Made by a program: the position numbers and the translations under genes | Shown: piece after piece, positions 7,907 through 16,718 of the stretch | How the letters are laid out: every line of letters begins with the position of its first letter | How positions within the stretch are numbered: position 1 is the first letter of the stretch | The notes under the pieces: model-generated | Told to the model about the DNA's origin: nothing | Databases searched by the model: none | What the model saw: only the letters and a program-made list of their open reading frames with translations | From: Bacillota bacterium | GTDB taxonomy: Bacteria > Bacillota > Clostridia > Caldicoprobacterales > Xylanivirgaceae | DNA length: 64,000 nt | Direction of reading: 5' to 3' | Assembly (NCBI GenBank): GCA_023621995.1 | Contig: JAMOAB010000005.1 | Span: forward strand, 97,190 to 161,189

Positions 7907-9340
7907 TCATTGCCTATATCTCACTTTTAACTTCTCAGCTATATGACCTCTTCCCGTTTCTTCCAATCTCTTACAGTAACTATCAAGCATATTCCTTGTA
8001 TGGAATGGTCCGCCTTCTTTAAGTGTGGTATATAGTGGGTCTATTCCATCATCAGAAGTCTTCATCATCTTATCATACCACTCATTTAAATATGCCATGC
8101 CTTTTTCAATAAGATGGGGCCTCTCCTCTGCTAAATTGTACTGCTCATGCGGATCATTTACTATGTCGAACAACATATATTCAGGAAAATCTTTGAAACC
8201 ATCATGATAGGTCTTTATCATTATATAGTCGTCAAATATTACAGACCGTTGACATGACCATGCACAATGACTGACCACTAGATATTCCCTACCTTCTTCC
8301 CGTCTCTCATTAAACGCCCTAGTGAAGGCCTTGGCATCCCATCTTGGATTGGGCCTACCTCCTAAAAGTTCGGTTATGGTAGCACCTACATCACATTGAT
8401 AATGTAGAGCATTGTCTATCCAAGGGTTGTCATTGCCTGGCACTTTTATTATCATAGGTACCCTACTGGTTATATAATCTGCTGTCTGGTGATCTCCATA
8501 TATATTGAGTTCTCCATGATTTTCGCCATGGTCAGACGTTATTATTATCATGGTGTCATCGTAAATTCCAAGTTCCCTTAATTTATCTACTATCTTTCCC
8601 AAGTATAGATCGGCATACCATATACCAGTGTCATATCCATCTATCCATATCTTAAAGTCATCTACATTTCTTATCTCTGGTATCATCCTAGGATATAAAG
8701 GATGGGACGGCGTTTCGTGGGCACTATGCGGTCCATAGCTATTATATTGCCTCTCTATTATCTCATTATCTATCCAAGTAGGAGCAGGTTCATCTTCAAA
8801 GGGATTTCCATACTCCTCAGGAGTTCTATAGGGAGTATGGGGATCCCAAACATTCACATGTAAAAACCAATTGTCATCCCTACCCTTGCCTTCTAACCAA
8901 TCCATGGCTATGGGGACCACTTCATCTGCCCTCTCATTGCCACATTTACCCGTATTGATAATTTCATTAAATCCTTCATAAAACCACCAAGCTGCATGTC
9001 TCTCTGCAAATGGAGATATGGATGCAGTATAATAGCCTGCCCTTCTAAAAGAAGTTATTAGACCAAAATTCTTACCTATACCAAAAGATCTTGTTTTGCC
9101 CTCCATCTTCATATCTGCAGCCTCGCCACCATGATTTACTATGCCGGTATGTATGCCTAAACGCCCTGTAAACATAGATGCCCTTGACGGAAGGCAAGGT
9201 GTATCAGAAGCAAAACATCTGGTAAATCTAACTCCCTCGTCTGCAATCTTATCTATATTAGGCGATGTATTCCTATGATAGCCATAACATCCTAGATGAT
9301 CAGGGCGTAATGTGTCAATATCATAATATAATATCCTCAC
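7907..9340 (-). CDS. Type I sulfatase (Cys-type)
   Basis: A 477-residue sulfatase. The N-terminus carries the first metal-binding residues (DIDTLRPDH), then the activation motif CLPSRASMFTGR with C-x-P-S-R, whose Cys is converted to formylglycine. A second metal site is TSDHGENHGE. It should hydrolyse a sulfate ester on a glycan. Because of the Cys, a formylglycine-generating enzyme or anSME must act on it; none is in the window. No signal peptide is visible. The start is GTG behind AAGGAGG. It lies between the GH2 and the NanA-like genes, implying a sulfated glycan substrate for this cluster. Confidence 0.9.
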   Translation of the reverse strand: MRILYYDIDTLRPDHLGCYGYHRNTSPNIDKIADEGVRFTRCFASDTPCLPSRASMFTGRLGIHTGIVNHGGEAADMKMEGKTRSFGIGKNFGLITSFRRAGYYTASISPFAERHAAWWFYEGFNEIINTGKCGNERADEVVPIAMDWLEGKGRDDNWFLHVNVWDPHTPYRTPEEYGNPFEDEPAPTWIDNEIIERQYNSYGPHSAHETPSHPLYPRMIPEIRNVDDFKIWIDGYDTGIWYADLYLGKIVDKLRELGIYDDTMIIITSDHGENHGELNIYGDHQTADYITSRVPMIIKVPGNDNPWIDNALHYQCDVGATITELLGGRPNPRWDAKAFTRAFNERREEGREYLVVSHCAWSCQRSVIFDDYIMIKTYHDGFKDFPEYMLFDIVNDPHEQYNLAEERPHLIEKGMAYLNEWYDKMMKTSDDGIDPLYTTLKEGGPFHTRNMLDSYCKRLEETGRGHIAEKLKVRYRQ

Positions 9341-9370
9341 AAAATTACCTCCTTAACTTTTAATACAGTT

Positions 9371-11584
9371 TTATATGATTTTGAAATTTATCCTCTCGTC
9401 TCTACATCTATTAGAACGTACGACAACAGATGCCCTATCTGATGTTCTCGCTCCAGTAGTCTTCACCCAAAAACCTATGCATCCCCCTATGGTAGCAACC
9501 GTGTTAGGCCCAATAACTTCTATATCGCCCTCCGTCTGTAGATACAGAACCTCATTTAAGTAAGGTAAGATATTGCCATATTGATCCACTACTTTACATA
9601 CAACCCGTGTAGCATCGAATCTATCAGCATATAGCCAGTCATCGTCGGATTTTATGTCTAGCCTAGAGACATATGGATTTTTAGGATATTTTTTAAATAC
9701 TACAGGTGTATCGTCTACATATCCAACTATTTCTAGATCGCCCCAACCAACTCCCCATTCGCCAAACTTCACATTTACTGTAATGGGAGGGTGATCTAGC
9801 CCCCTATATTCCCCATCGGGGTAGAATCTCTCTTTGCCCTTACCTTCTACACTTACTTCTATATAATCGCAATTTGTAAGGATTATAAGTGGGCTCACAC
9901 CGCCTTTGTTCCTATCTCCCACACTCCAGTGTGACAGTGGCTGAAGAACTATCTTCTCCTTTGGATTCATCTGACTTGCATACACATATGCTGCCCATTT
10001 AGGAATGCGGAACATATCCATGACACCATGGTAGCAAATCCTGTCACCTGAACCAAAGTCATAGTGGGTATTATAATCGAAGGCACACCACCCTATGGCT
10101 CCCATTATATCTTCTCTAAGTGCTGCTTCATTTTGAATGGTAGCATGCCTAAGTGCATGTTCTATTAGACGATGTTCATTGTCAAAACGCTTTGTAGGAA
10201 ACATATGCCCATTATATTCGGTTACAATATAGGGTACTTTGTAGTCTAGCCCTGTTACTTCTTGTTGCTCCCTTAATATTACTTCCCCTCCATCATATAT
10301 AAAATCGTTCATCCCATATACATCTTCAAGCATTTCGCTTCCTGTTATACATCTAATGCCTGTAGTAGGCCTTGTAGAATCTAACTGTCTTGCAAGTTTA
10401 TTTGTCTCTGTATATAATTCATGGTCGTCTCTAGACTCGTTTATTCTGACACCCCACATTATTATAGATGGATGGTTCCAATCTCTCTTGATCATCTTTT
10501 CTACATCTGAAAGGACACAATCACGCCAGTCTTTTCCCTGGCTTATATGTTGCCACCCTGGAATCTCTTCTAATACTAACAGTCCTATCTCGTCACATCT
10601 ATTTAAAAAATGGGGAGATTGGGGATAGTGGGATGTTCTAACTATTTTAAGTCCCAGCTCGTATCTTAATATGTCTGCATCCTTCTCCTGCACTCTCTTA
10701 GGCATTGCATATCCCACATAAGGATAGGATTGATGCCGATTTAATCCTCTTAGAAAAATCTTCTCACCGTTTAGATAGAAACCGTCCACTTTAGCCTCTA
10801 TATGTCTAAAACCTATTCTACTTTCATAGGTGTCTAGCTTCTTCCCATTAGCACTTATGGTCATAGATACATGGTATAAGACTGGATTTTCTAGGTCCCA
10901 AAGTTCTACCTCTCCTAACTCTACAGGTGAAAGCTCTACATACCGTTCTTCTCCTGCCTCTATGTCTATTTCCCATTCAAATTTCTTATCGCCTAACTCT
11001 ACACACACATCTAGATCTTTATTAACATCTGAAGTTGTATACAATATTGGCCTTAGTGTGGCATTTCTATCTTGAAGTTCATATGCGTAAAATACATTAT
11101 CTATGTAAGTCGGTTCTAAAATATATAGATATGCATCCCTATATATTCCACCAAATGTAAGATAGTCTATGACGTTGCCAAATGGAGGTATGTCCTCTCT
11201 TTCTCTAGAGTCAACCTTTACGACTATGGTGTTATCATCATCGTATGTGATATACGGCGTTATGTTAAGTTTAAAAGGCACATATCCACCCCTATGTTCC
11301 TCTACAAACTTGCCATTTATATATACTTCACATGCAGCCATTACCCCTTCAAATTCAATTAATATTACCTTGTCTTTGGCATCCTTACCTATTTTAAAGT
11401 TCTTTTTATAACAGGACATGAACTGATAATCCCTCTCATCAAAATAGTTGTATGGAACCTCCCTATTTGCATGGGGTAACCTGACAGGGGTAAAACCCTC
11501 TACACCTGAATGCTTATGTACGTATTCTTCCTCGAAGTTGTCAATATAAAACCAGTTGTCATTGAAGTTTTGTTTAATTCGCAT
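9371..11584 (-). CDS. Glycoside hydrolase family 2 protein
   Basis: A 737-residue GH2 enzyme. It has an N-terminal jelly-roll sugar-binding domain (roughly residues 1-170), an Ig-like domain, and a TIM barrel from about residue 260 (GFYLNGEKIFLRGLNRHQ). The acid/base Glu is in GVRINES and the nucleophile Glu in VTEYNGH. A C-terminal beta domain follows. GH2 includes beta-galactosidases, beta-glucuronidases and beta-mannosidases; the motifs do not decide between them. No signal peptide is seen. It is the first gene of the five-gene sulfatase-sialidase run, with a 165-base leader upstream. Confidence 0.88.
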   Translation of the reverse strand: MRIKQNFNDNWFYIDNFEEEYVHKHSGVEGFTPVRLPHANREVPYNYFDERDYQFMSCYKKNFKIGKDAKDKVILIEFEGVMAACEVYINGKFVEEHRGGYVPFKLNITPYITYDDDNTIVVKVDSREREDIPPFGNVIDYLTFGGIYRDAYLYILEPTYIDNVFYAYELQDRNATLRPILYTTSDVNKDLDVCVELGDKKFEWEIDIEAGEERYVELSPVELGEVELWDLENPVLYHVSMTISANGKKLDTYESRIGFRHIEAKVDGFYLNGEKIFLRGLNRHQSYPYVGYAMPKRVQEKDADILRYELGLKIVRTSHYPQSPHFLNRCDEIGLLVLEEIPGWQHISQGKDWRDCVLSDVEKMIKRDWNHPSIIMWGVRINESRDDHELYTETNKLARQLDSTRPTTGIRCITGSEMLEDVYGMNDFIYDGGEVILREQQEVTGLDYKVPYIVTEYNGHMFPTKRFDNEHRLIEHALRHATIQNEAALREDIMGAIGWCAFDYNTHYDFGSGDRICYHGVMDMFRIPKWAAYVYASQMNPKEKIVLQPLSHWSVGDRNKGGVSPLIILTNCDYIEVSVEGKGKERFYPDGEYRGLDHPPITVNVKFGEWGVGWGDLEIVGYVDDTPVVFKKYPKNPYVSRLDIKSDDDWLYADRFDATRVVCKVVDQYGNILPYLNEVLYLQTEGDIEVIGPNTVATIGGCIGFWVKTTGARTSDRASVVVRSNRCRDERINFKII

Positions 11585-11749
11585 ATATATCCTCCTAACA
11601 TCATATCTTTATTTTATAATCTAATATGTATTTGAAAATGATACGGTATGAGAAAGATATGAATCCTCCATATTATTTGTCATATAAAGGATAGCAAATA
11701 GCAACCTTAAACTCTAGTAATAATATTATCACGTGTTAGCACAAATTTA

Positions 11750-12619
11750 TCATATAGTCCTAACATCACTGGGAGGCATTCCCTTATACTGCTTAAATAA
11801 TCTGCTAAAATAGTTTATATCATTGAATCCTACACACATGGCAATCTCGGTAACTGACATATTAGAATTTGAAAGAAATAGTTCTGCCCTATTGAGCCTT
11901 ATAAAGTTTACATATTCGATGAATGTCTTTCCAGTAAGCTCTTTAAAGGATCTACAAAAGTGGGATCGGCTCATATTTGCCATATCTGCTGCTTCTGTCA
12001 AGGTGATTTTTTGGGAATAATTTTCCTCCACATATCTAAATACTCTATCAAACCTCTTTAGTTGTTGAAGCCTCTTTTCATATTCCCGCGGAGTTATGTA
12101 TGACACTACATGCCTCCTTACTAGAAGGCCAAATAGCTCATATAAATATCCTTTTATCATGAGCTCAAAACCATTTTCTTGCATTTCATATTCTTTGATC
12201 AACTTTTGTATGAGATTGCCGATCTCCTTATCGTCTGATATCTTATTTTTAAATAGTATATAATTTTGCATTATTGGATATATATATTTGGTCTCACATC
12301 TGCTCTTAAAACCAGTATAAAATAGATCAGGATCTACTATTATATTATATCGTCCTAGGCGATTAGATAGGTTTTGCCCTTGGTGAAGCTGATTGCTATT
12401 TACTACGACAAAGTCCCCCTCCGATACAGTTATGGGGTTAAAATCGCAATATATTATGGCCTTTCCTGATGTAATATAGAAAAATTCAATCTCTTTATGC
12501 CAATGGACGTTAAAAAATATATCTGTAGACTCATCTGAGTATATGGACTTAATTCTAATGGGAAAATCCACATCAGTTATATCCGGTTTTTCATAGAACT
12601 GGATGTCTTTTTTGGTCAC
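11750..12619 (-). CDS. AraC-family transcriptional regulator with cupin sensor domain
   Basis: A 289-residue regulator. Residues 20-110 form a cupin-like sugar-sensing domain (VHWHKEIEFFYITSGKA). The last 100 residues carry two helix-turn-helix motifs (ITLTEAADMANMSRSHFCRSF and VTEIAMCVGFNDINYFSRLF). The start is GTG behind GGGGGG. A CTAGTAT direct repeat with 12-base period (12642-12648 and 12654-12660) lies just upstream and could be its own binding site. It precedes the GH2-sulfatase-sialidase genes on the same strand with a 165-base gap and is the obvious candidate activator for them. Confidence 0.88.
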   Translation of the reverse strand: MTKKDIQFYEKPDITDVDFPIRIKSIYSDESTDIFFNVHWHKEIEFFYITSGKAIIYCDFNPITVSEGDFVVVNSNQLHQGQNLSNRLGRYNIIVDPDLFYTGFKSRCETKYIYPIMQNYILFKNKISDDKEIGNLIQKLIKEYEMQENGFELMIKGYLYELFGLLVRRHVVSYITPREYEKRLQQLKRFDRVFRYVEENYSQKITLTEAADMANMSRSHFCRSFKELTGKTFIEYVNFIRLNRAELFLSNSNMSVTEIAMCVGFNDINYFSRLFKQYKGMPPSDVRTI

Positions 12620-12779
12620 AATGAGCTACCCCCCAAAGTATCTAGTATATATGCTAGTATACCATTCCATAAGCCCTGCAGCAATCCACATGCTTTTAAA
12701 TAGTACCTTCCAATAGACAAAAGTATAAATCGTATATAGCTATAATAACTTCCACATATTTTGATAATATATTCATTGA

Positions 12780-12825
12780 AATTTTTAAAGGGTTTAGCTT
12801 TATAAAGCTAAACCCTTTAAAAATT
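12780..12825 (-). terminator. 46-bp perfect palindrome at the 3' end of the TIM-barrel operon
   Basis: The two 23-base arms (from AATTTTTAAAGGGTTTAGC inwards) pair without mismatch around a TTTATAAA centre. Its upper half lies inside the last codons of the 12800 gene and includes the stop codon. It can form a long stem-loop in the mRNA, but the run after it on the minus strand is only moderately T-rich. It may work in both directions or mainly protect the 3' end. Confidence 0.65.
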
Positions 12826-13630
12826 CGATACTCTCTTTTGTCTCCTCTATGGGGTCTCCCACCCCTTCATATTCTATAGAGAGATATCCATCATATCCTA
12901 TATCATCGAGGTAGGACACAATCTCCTTGAGGGGCACATCACCTTTACCTATTGGCGTACCTTGATATAATGTTGAGTCAAGGGCACTATAGGTCTCCTT
13001 GCCATTTTCTTCAGCTAGTTTTTTAAAATCTTTAAAATGGACAAATCCCACCTGCTTGCCTAGATTCTTTATCGCCTCTAGTGGATCTTCTAATACTAAT
13101 AGAAAGTTCCCCGTGTCGGCATTTGCTTTTAAATTCGGTGAACCTACTTCTTCTAGTATGGCAAGTACTTGATCCGACTTACCTGCGAACAGCCCATGAT
13201 TTTCAAGTACCATGGTAATACCCTTTTCCTCGGCATATGGTGCACATTCCTTAAAGCCCTTAAGAATCTTCTCCATACCTTGATCATAGCTAATACCTTG
13301 CTTGCTATTTCCACTAAATACTCTAAGTAATTTTGTGCCAAGATCTGCTGCTACGTCTATACCCTGCTTTACAGCTATTATCTGCCCTTCCAATTCACTA
13401 TCGTCCAATGTAACAAAGTCATTCCCTATAGAATAACATGCTATATCCCAGTTATTTCCATCTACCTTTTTCTTTACCTCTTGTATCTGCTTAGGCGTCT
13501 TCCAAAAGCAGTCCAAGAGCTCTACCCCATCTACTCCCTGCTCAAATGCAAAATCTAAAAATTCAAATATATTCATCTTATCTTTAAATAGTAGTTTTTG
13601 AAGACTCCATGCACTCACTGCAATCTTCAT
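12800..13630 (-). CDS. Sugar phosphate isomerase/epimerase-family TIM-barrel protein
   Basis: A 276-residue xylose-isomerase-like barrel. Metal-site strands are MVLENHGLFAGKSDQ, LKANADTGNFL, FVHFKDF and YLSIEYEG. It resembles the 26266 gene in this motif order (ENHG, DxGNF, HFKDF, SIE-EG), so the two are paralogues in different operons. It overlaps its upstream partner by four bases (ATGA), so translation is coupled. Its 3' end is built into a 46-bp palindrome. Likely an intracellular epimerase, isomerase or dehydratase for a sugar derivative; the substrate is unknown. Confidence 0.82.
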   Translation of the reverse strand: MKIAVSAWSLQKLLFKDKMNIFEFLDFAFEQGVDGVELLDCFWKTPKQIQEVKKKVDGNNWDIACYSIGNDFVTLDDSELEGQIIAVKQGIDVAADLGTKLLRVFSGNSKQGISYDQGMEKILKGFKECAPYAEEKGITMVLENHGLFAGKSDQVLAILEEVGSPNLKANADTGNFLLVLEDPLEAIKNLGKQVGFVHFKDFKKLAEENGKETYSALDSTLYQGTPIGKGDVPLKEIVSYLDDIGYDGYLSIEYEGVGDPIEETKESIEFLKGLAL

Positions 13631-14496
13631 AGTCCCAACTCCCCTATCTTTTTATTAAGAAATTCAACTGCTAGCCGTATATCTGCTTCAGGATTTTCTC
13701 CAACTTCTCTCTCAATGGTCAAGAAACCTTTAAACCCTGCTTCATATAGGGCCTTTAGATATTCATCAAAATTAACATGGCCCTGTCCAAGTGGCAATTC
13801 TTTAAAATAGTCTTCCAACCTTAAATCTTCTATGCCTCCATCTGCAAAGAAGTTATATATTCGCTCTGGATCTGTCTTCTTAAGCAATACACCATCCTTC
13901 GCGTGGGTATGTACTATATAGTCTTTCAGCGTATATACACCTTTAACTGGATCGTCATCTGTAACCATTACAAGGTTTGCAGGGTCATAGTTTACCTTTA
14001 CCCCATTTGATTTTAGACTGTCTAAAAATCGCTTTAATGTATCTGCCTTCTCAGGTCCTGTCTCGATTGCAAACGACGCTCCCACCTTATCGCCATACTC
14101 ACCTAGCTCTTCACACGCATCTTGGAGTATCTTCCATCTAGGATGATTCTCATCTTCCGGTATTACTCCAATATGGGTTGTAACTACATCGGTATTTAAA
14201 TCCCTTGCAAGGTCCATTATTCGTTTGGACTTTTCTATACGCTCTTTATTGTCCTCCTCAATTGCAAAGCCGTGTCCGCCAAGATCACCACATAGGGCAG
14301 AAACCACCAAACCATTGGATTCTATCATATCTAATAGTTCTTTTCGCCTGCTGATAGATAGGTTCTCAGGAGCCATTTCACCTGATGTGGCATAGATCTG
14401 TATTCCCTCTCCACCTACTTCCTTTGCCTTTTTTATCCCTTCTTCAATGCCTACTCTAAACGAGTCAACCATAACTCCAATTTTAAAGACTGACAT
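13627..14496 (-). CDS. Sugar phosphate isomerase/epimerase-family TIM-barrel protein
   Basis: A 289-residue barrel with family strands SFAIETGPEKAD, VNYDPANLVMVTDD, VHTHAKDGVLL and FLTIEREVG. An insert around LLKKTDPERIYNFFADGGIED is not seen in its partner. It is the first gene of a two-gene operon with a recognisable promoter about 40 bases upstream, and its stop overlaps the next start. No regulator or transporter is in the same unit, so control may come from the nearby AraC or LacI proteins. Function is assigned only at superfamily level. Confidence 0.82.
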   Translation of the reverse strand: MSVFKIGVMVDSFRVGIEEGIKKAKEVGGEGIQIYATSGEMAPENLSISRRKELLDMIESNGLVVSALCGDLGGHGFAIEEDNKERIEKSKRIMDLARDLNTDVVTTHIGVIPEDENHPRWKILQDACEELGEYGDKVGASFAIETGPEKADTLKRFLDSLKSNGVKVNYDPANLVMVTDDDPVKGVYTLKDYIVHTHAKDGVLLKKTDPERIYNFFADGGIEDLRLEDYFKELPLGQGHVNFDEYLKALYEAGFKGFLTIEREVGENPEADIRLAVEFLNKKIGELGL

Positions 14497-14537
14497 ATTA
14501 ACACTCCTTTACTCTCTCAATTTAAATTCTTGTATGT

Positions 14538-14566
14538 ATTATAGCAAAGATATATATACATGTCTT
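14538..14566 (-). promoter_or_regulatory. Putative sigma-A promoter of the 13627-12800 operon
   Basis: AAGACA, 17 bases, then TATAAT on the minus strand, placed about 40 bases before the start codon. The -10 is perfect, the -35 matches four of six. Confidence 0.6.
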
Positions 14567-14615
14567 TGTTGTATTTTGAGTTATACTTATTCTTATTTTG
14601 TATCTTTACGTTAAG

Positions 14616-14643
14616 AGAAGCTCCCTTTTAATTAGGAGCTTCT
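14616..14643 (-). terminator. Stem-loop after the CBS gene
   Basis: Nine perfect pairs (AGAAGCTCC / GGAGCTTCT, loop of ten) begin a few bases after the stop of the CBS-domain gene. The following minus-strand sequence is only weakly T-rich, so it may be a weak terminator. Confidence 0.55.
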
Positions 14644-14650
14644 ACTGCTT

Positions 14651-15088
14651 TCATGACATATTAAATGGTTTTGAAGGTTCGGATATCTCCTCTAATGCAC
14701 TACCTGCTTCGCTACTGAGTTTCTTGTGGGTGGCAAGATCTCCTATGGATATCATACCTACAATCTTGTCGCCTTCCACAACAGGTAGTCGGCGTATCTT
14801 GTGCTGTGCCATAAGCTTTGCTGCCTCTTTTGCACTCATAGTTGGGGTCGCAGTTACGAGTTCATAGCTCATAAGATCTTTTAGTTTTGTACTTCCTGGA
14901 TCTCCATCATGGGCTATATTCCTTACTACAATATCCCTATCTGTTACAATTCCCTTTAGTTTATCGCCATCTTCACATATGGGTATAATGCCTATATTAT
15001 GTGCCTGCATAGTCTTAGCTGCATCTAGCACAGTACAATCGGGTGTTAATGTAGCAAGTTCTGTAGTCATAAGATCTTTTAGTTTCAT
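14651..15088 (-). CDS. CBS-domain-pair protein
   Basis: A 145-residue protein made almost entirely of two CBS motifs, residues 1-60 and 70-130. Both end in the GIVTDRD / GMISIGDLA type turn that binds the ribose-phosphate of adenine nucleotides. Such stand-alone CBS proteins act as energy or redox sensors and bind a partner enzyme; the partner is not identifiable here. The start follows AAGGTGAT. The upstream intergenic region contains a cluster of DnaA-box-like sequences, which is unusual for this gene. Confidence 0.9.
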   Translation of the reverse strand: MKLKDLMTTELATLTPDCTVLDAAKTMQAHNIGIIPICEDGDKLKGIVTDRDIVVRNIAHDGDPGSTKLKDLMSYELVTATPTMSAKEAAKLMAQHKIRRLPVVEGDKIVGMISIGDLATHKKLSSEAGSALEEISEPSKPFNMS

Positions 15089-15204
15089 TCCATATCACCT
15101 TCCTATGAAATAGTAGTCCTATATAGTCTTCCGCAAAAAATATACACTATCCTAGGTAAAGATTGCATAACTAATCTTCAAAATCTTGCATATCCAAAAT
15201 TATC

Positions 15205-15234
15205 CTATCCACATAATCCACATAATTATCCACA
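15205..15234 (+). promoter_or_regulatory. Cluster of three DnaA-box-like 9-mers
   Basis: CTATCCACA, TAATCCACA and a perfect TTATCCACA lie within 30 bases on the same strand, upstream of the CBS gene and past the tsaD terminator. The first two differ from the consensus by one base each. Could be a DnaA-regulated promoter or a titration site. No dnaA/dnaN genes are nearby, so this is not argued to be the chromosomal origin. Confidence 0.5.
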
Positions 15235-15320
15235 GTATGATTTGGGGTAATATGGGCAGTTAATGGGGTTGTCCCCATAATTCACATGGCCATTTTTACA
15301 CAGAGTTTTTTTGTTGAATA

Positions 15321-15361
15321 AAATAAAAAATGCCAGATAAAGTTTTTATCCTTCATCTGGC
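15321..15361 (-). terminator. Rho-independent terminator after tsaD
   Basis: Seven-base-pair stem GCCAGAT / ATCTGGC followed on the minus strand by ATTTTTTATTTT, seven bases past the tsaD stop. Confidence 0.85.
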
Positions 15362-15367
15362 TTCTCC

Positions 15368-16384
15368 CTATATTCCTATTGGTAGGTTTGGATAGGCATT
15401 TAATGTAAGATCTGCCAACTTCCCTTGTACAAAATCAAAATAGGCTGCACTACCTATCATGGCAGCATTGTCAGTACATAATTCTATTGGAGGATAGTAT
15501 AGCTCCAGACCTTCATCCTCACACCTTCGAGTAAATTGCCTCCTAAGTTCTGAATTTGCAGACACACCCCCTGCTAAGGCAATCTTCCCCATATCTAGAT
15601 CCTTAGCTGCCATTATAGTCTTGTCCACCAACACATCTACAACAGCCTTTTGAAAACTAGCTGCCACATCTTCGTTTCTATACGGCTCGCCCTTTTGTTC
15701 CATATTGTGTATATGATTTATGACAGCGGTTTTAAGGCCACTAAAACTAAAATCATAGGGGTGGCCGTCTATATGTCCCCTAGGGAACTTTACCCAATTT
15801 GAATTGCCCTTCTTAGCTAGGGCATCTATAACTGGACCACCGGGATATTCAAGTCCCAGTGTCCTTGCCACCTTGTCATATGCCTCACCTGCAGCATCAT
15901 CTCTAGTTTGCCCGATTATTCTATAACTCCCATAGTCCTCCACCACTATTATATGGCTGTGCCCCCCTGACACTACAAGGCACAAAAATGGCGGCTTAAG
16001 GTCTCTGTGGGCAATATAGTTTGCACATATATGCCCTTCTATATGGTGCACTCCTGCCAGTGGAAGATCTAATCCATATGCTAATCCCTTCGCAGTAGAT
16101 ACACCTACTAAAAGGGCACCTACAAGACCTGGTCCGCATGTAACACCTATTGCATCTAAATCCTTAAATGTCATATCTGCTTCATACATAGCCCCTTCAA
16201 TGACATGGCTTATTACCTCTATATGTTTTCTCGAGGCTATCTCTGGCACTACTCCACCATATTCTCGGTGGAGATCTATCTGAGAGGCTATTATATTACT
16301 CAGTACCTCCCTACCATCTTTCACAACAGCAGCCGAGGTCTCATCACATGATGTCTCAATTGCAAGTATATATATATCTTTCAT
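15368..16384 (-). CDS. tsaD: tRNA N6-adenosine threonylcarbamoyltransferase TsaD
   Basis: A 338-residue ASKHA-fold protein of normal length. It starts with [16 protein letters not shown], has the metal-binding HHIEGH near residues 110-115, [11 protein letters not shown], and the C-terminal [13 protein letters not shown] and [10 protein letters not shown]. TsaD transfers the threonylcarbamoyl group to A37 of ANN-reading tRNAs in the cytoplasm, working with TsaB and TsaE, both encoded about 2 kb upstream on the same strand. It ends at a strong terminator. The assignment is firm. Confidence 0.97.
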   Translation of the reverse strand: MKDIYILAIETSCDETSAAVVKDGREVLSNIIASQIDLHREYGGVVPEIASRKHIEVISHVIEGAMYEADMTFKDLDAIGVTCGPGLVGALLVGVSTAKGLAYGLDLPLAGVHHIEGHICANYIAHRDLKPPFLCLVVSGGHSHIIVVEDYGSYRIIGQTRDDAAGEAYDKVARTLGLEYPGGPVIDALAKKGNSNWVKFPRGHIDGHPYDFSFSGLKTAVINHIHNMEQKGEPYRNEDVAASFQKAVVDVLVDKTIMAAKDLDMGKIALAGGVSANSELRRQFTRRCEDEGLELYYPPIELCTDNAAMIGSAAYFDFVQGKLADLTLNAYPNLPIGI

Positions 16385-16476
16385 CTAAATACTCCTTCTA
16401 TAATACAGTCACATTATGGTCTAATATGCATAATCTAATAGTGTAGATAATTCTATACATATAAGGGGGTATCGTA

Positions 16477-16671
16477 ATGACCAATTTTCTCAACAACCTC
16501 CTAGGTGGAGGATTTGATGAGTCTACACTTCTCTTCTTCTTTCTGCTCCTAATTATTCTATTTGGAATAGGTAATTTTGCAGATGATGAAGGGATACTGT
16601 TCTTCTTTTTACTATTAGTTCTCCTATTTGGAAGTGGTGGCAACCTCTGTAGACTTGGTGTAGAGGAATAG
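16477..16671 (+). CDS. Small hydrophobic two-repeat protein
   Basis: A 64-residue plus-strand ORF with a strong site (AAGGGGG, six bases before ATG) and its own terminator eight bases after the stop; the longer minus-strand ORF over it has neither. The sequence is an internal duplication. A DES/DEG acidic cap, FFFLLL, then LFG and a glycine end appears twice, around residues 14-32 and 37-54. Each repeat would span the membrane once. It recalls the very small hydrophobic proteins often found in spore-forming Bacillota, but I cannot name a family. Divergent from tsaD. Confidence 0.7.
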   Translation: MTNFLNNLLGGGFDESTLLFFFLLLIILFGIGNFADDEGILFFFLLLVLLFGSGGNLCRLGVEE

Positions 16672-16680
16672 ATAACAAAT

Positions 16681-16718
16681 ATACTAGGGCTTAATCAATA
16701 GCCCTAGTATGGTTTTTT
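16681..16718 (+). terminator. Terminator of the small ORF, overlapping the end of the DUF1461 gene
   Basis: Eleven perfect pairs (ATACTAGGGCT / AGCCCTAGTAT, loop of eight) followed by GGTTTTTTCC on the plus strand. The right arm and T-run lie within the last codons of the minus-strand gene, so convergent units share this structure. Confidence 0.8.

Noticed and set aside
15205-15234. DnaA boxes as chromosomal origin
   Set aside because: Only three boxes, no AT-rich unwinding region with DnaA-trio pattern that I could identify and no dnaA, dnaN or rpmH nearby.
16398-16643. 81-codon minus-strand ORF opposite the small hydrophobic gene
   Set aside because: No ribosome site and low-complexity basic/proline sequence that is the mirror of the FFFLLL repeats; the plus-strand ORF has a ribosome site and terminator.
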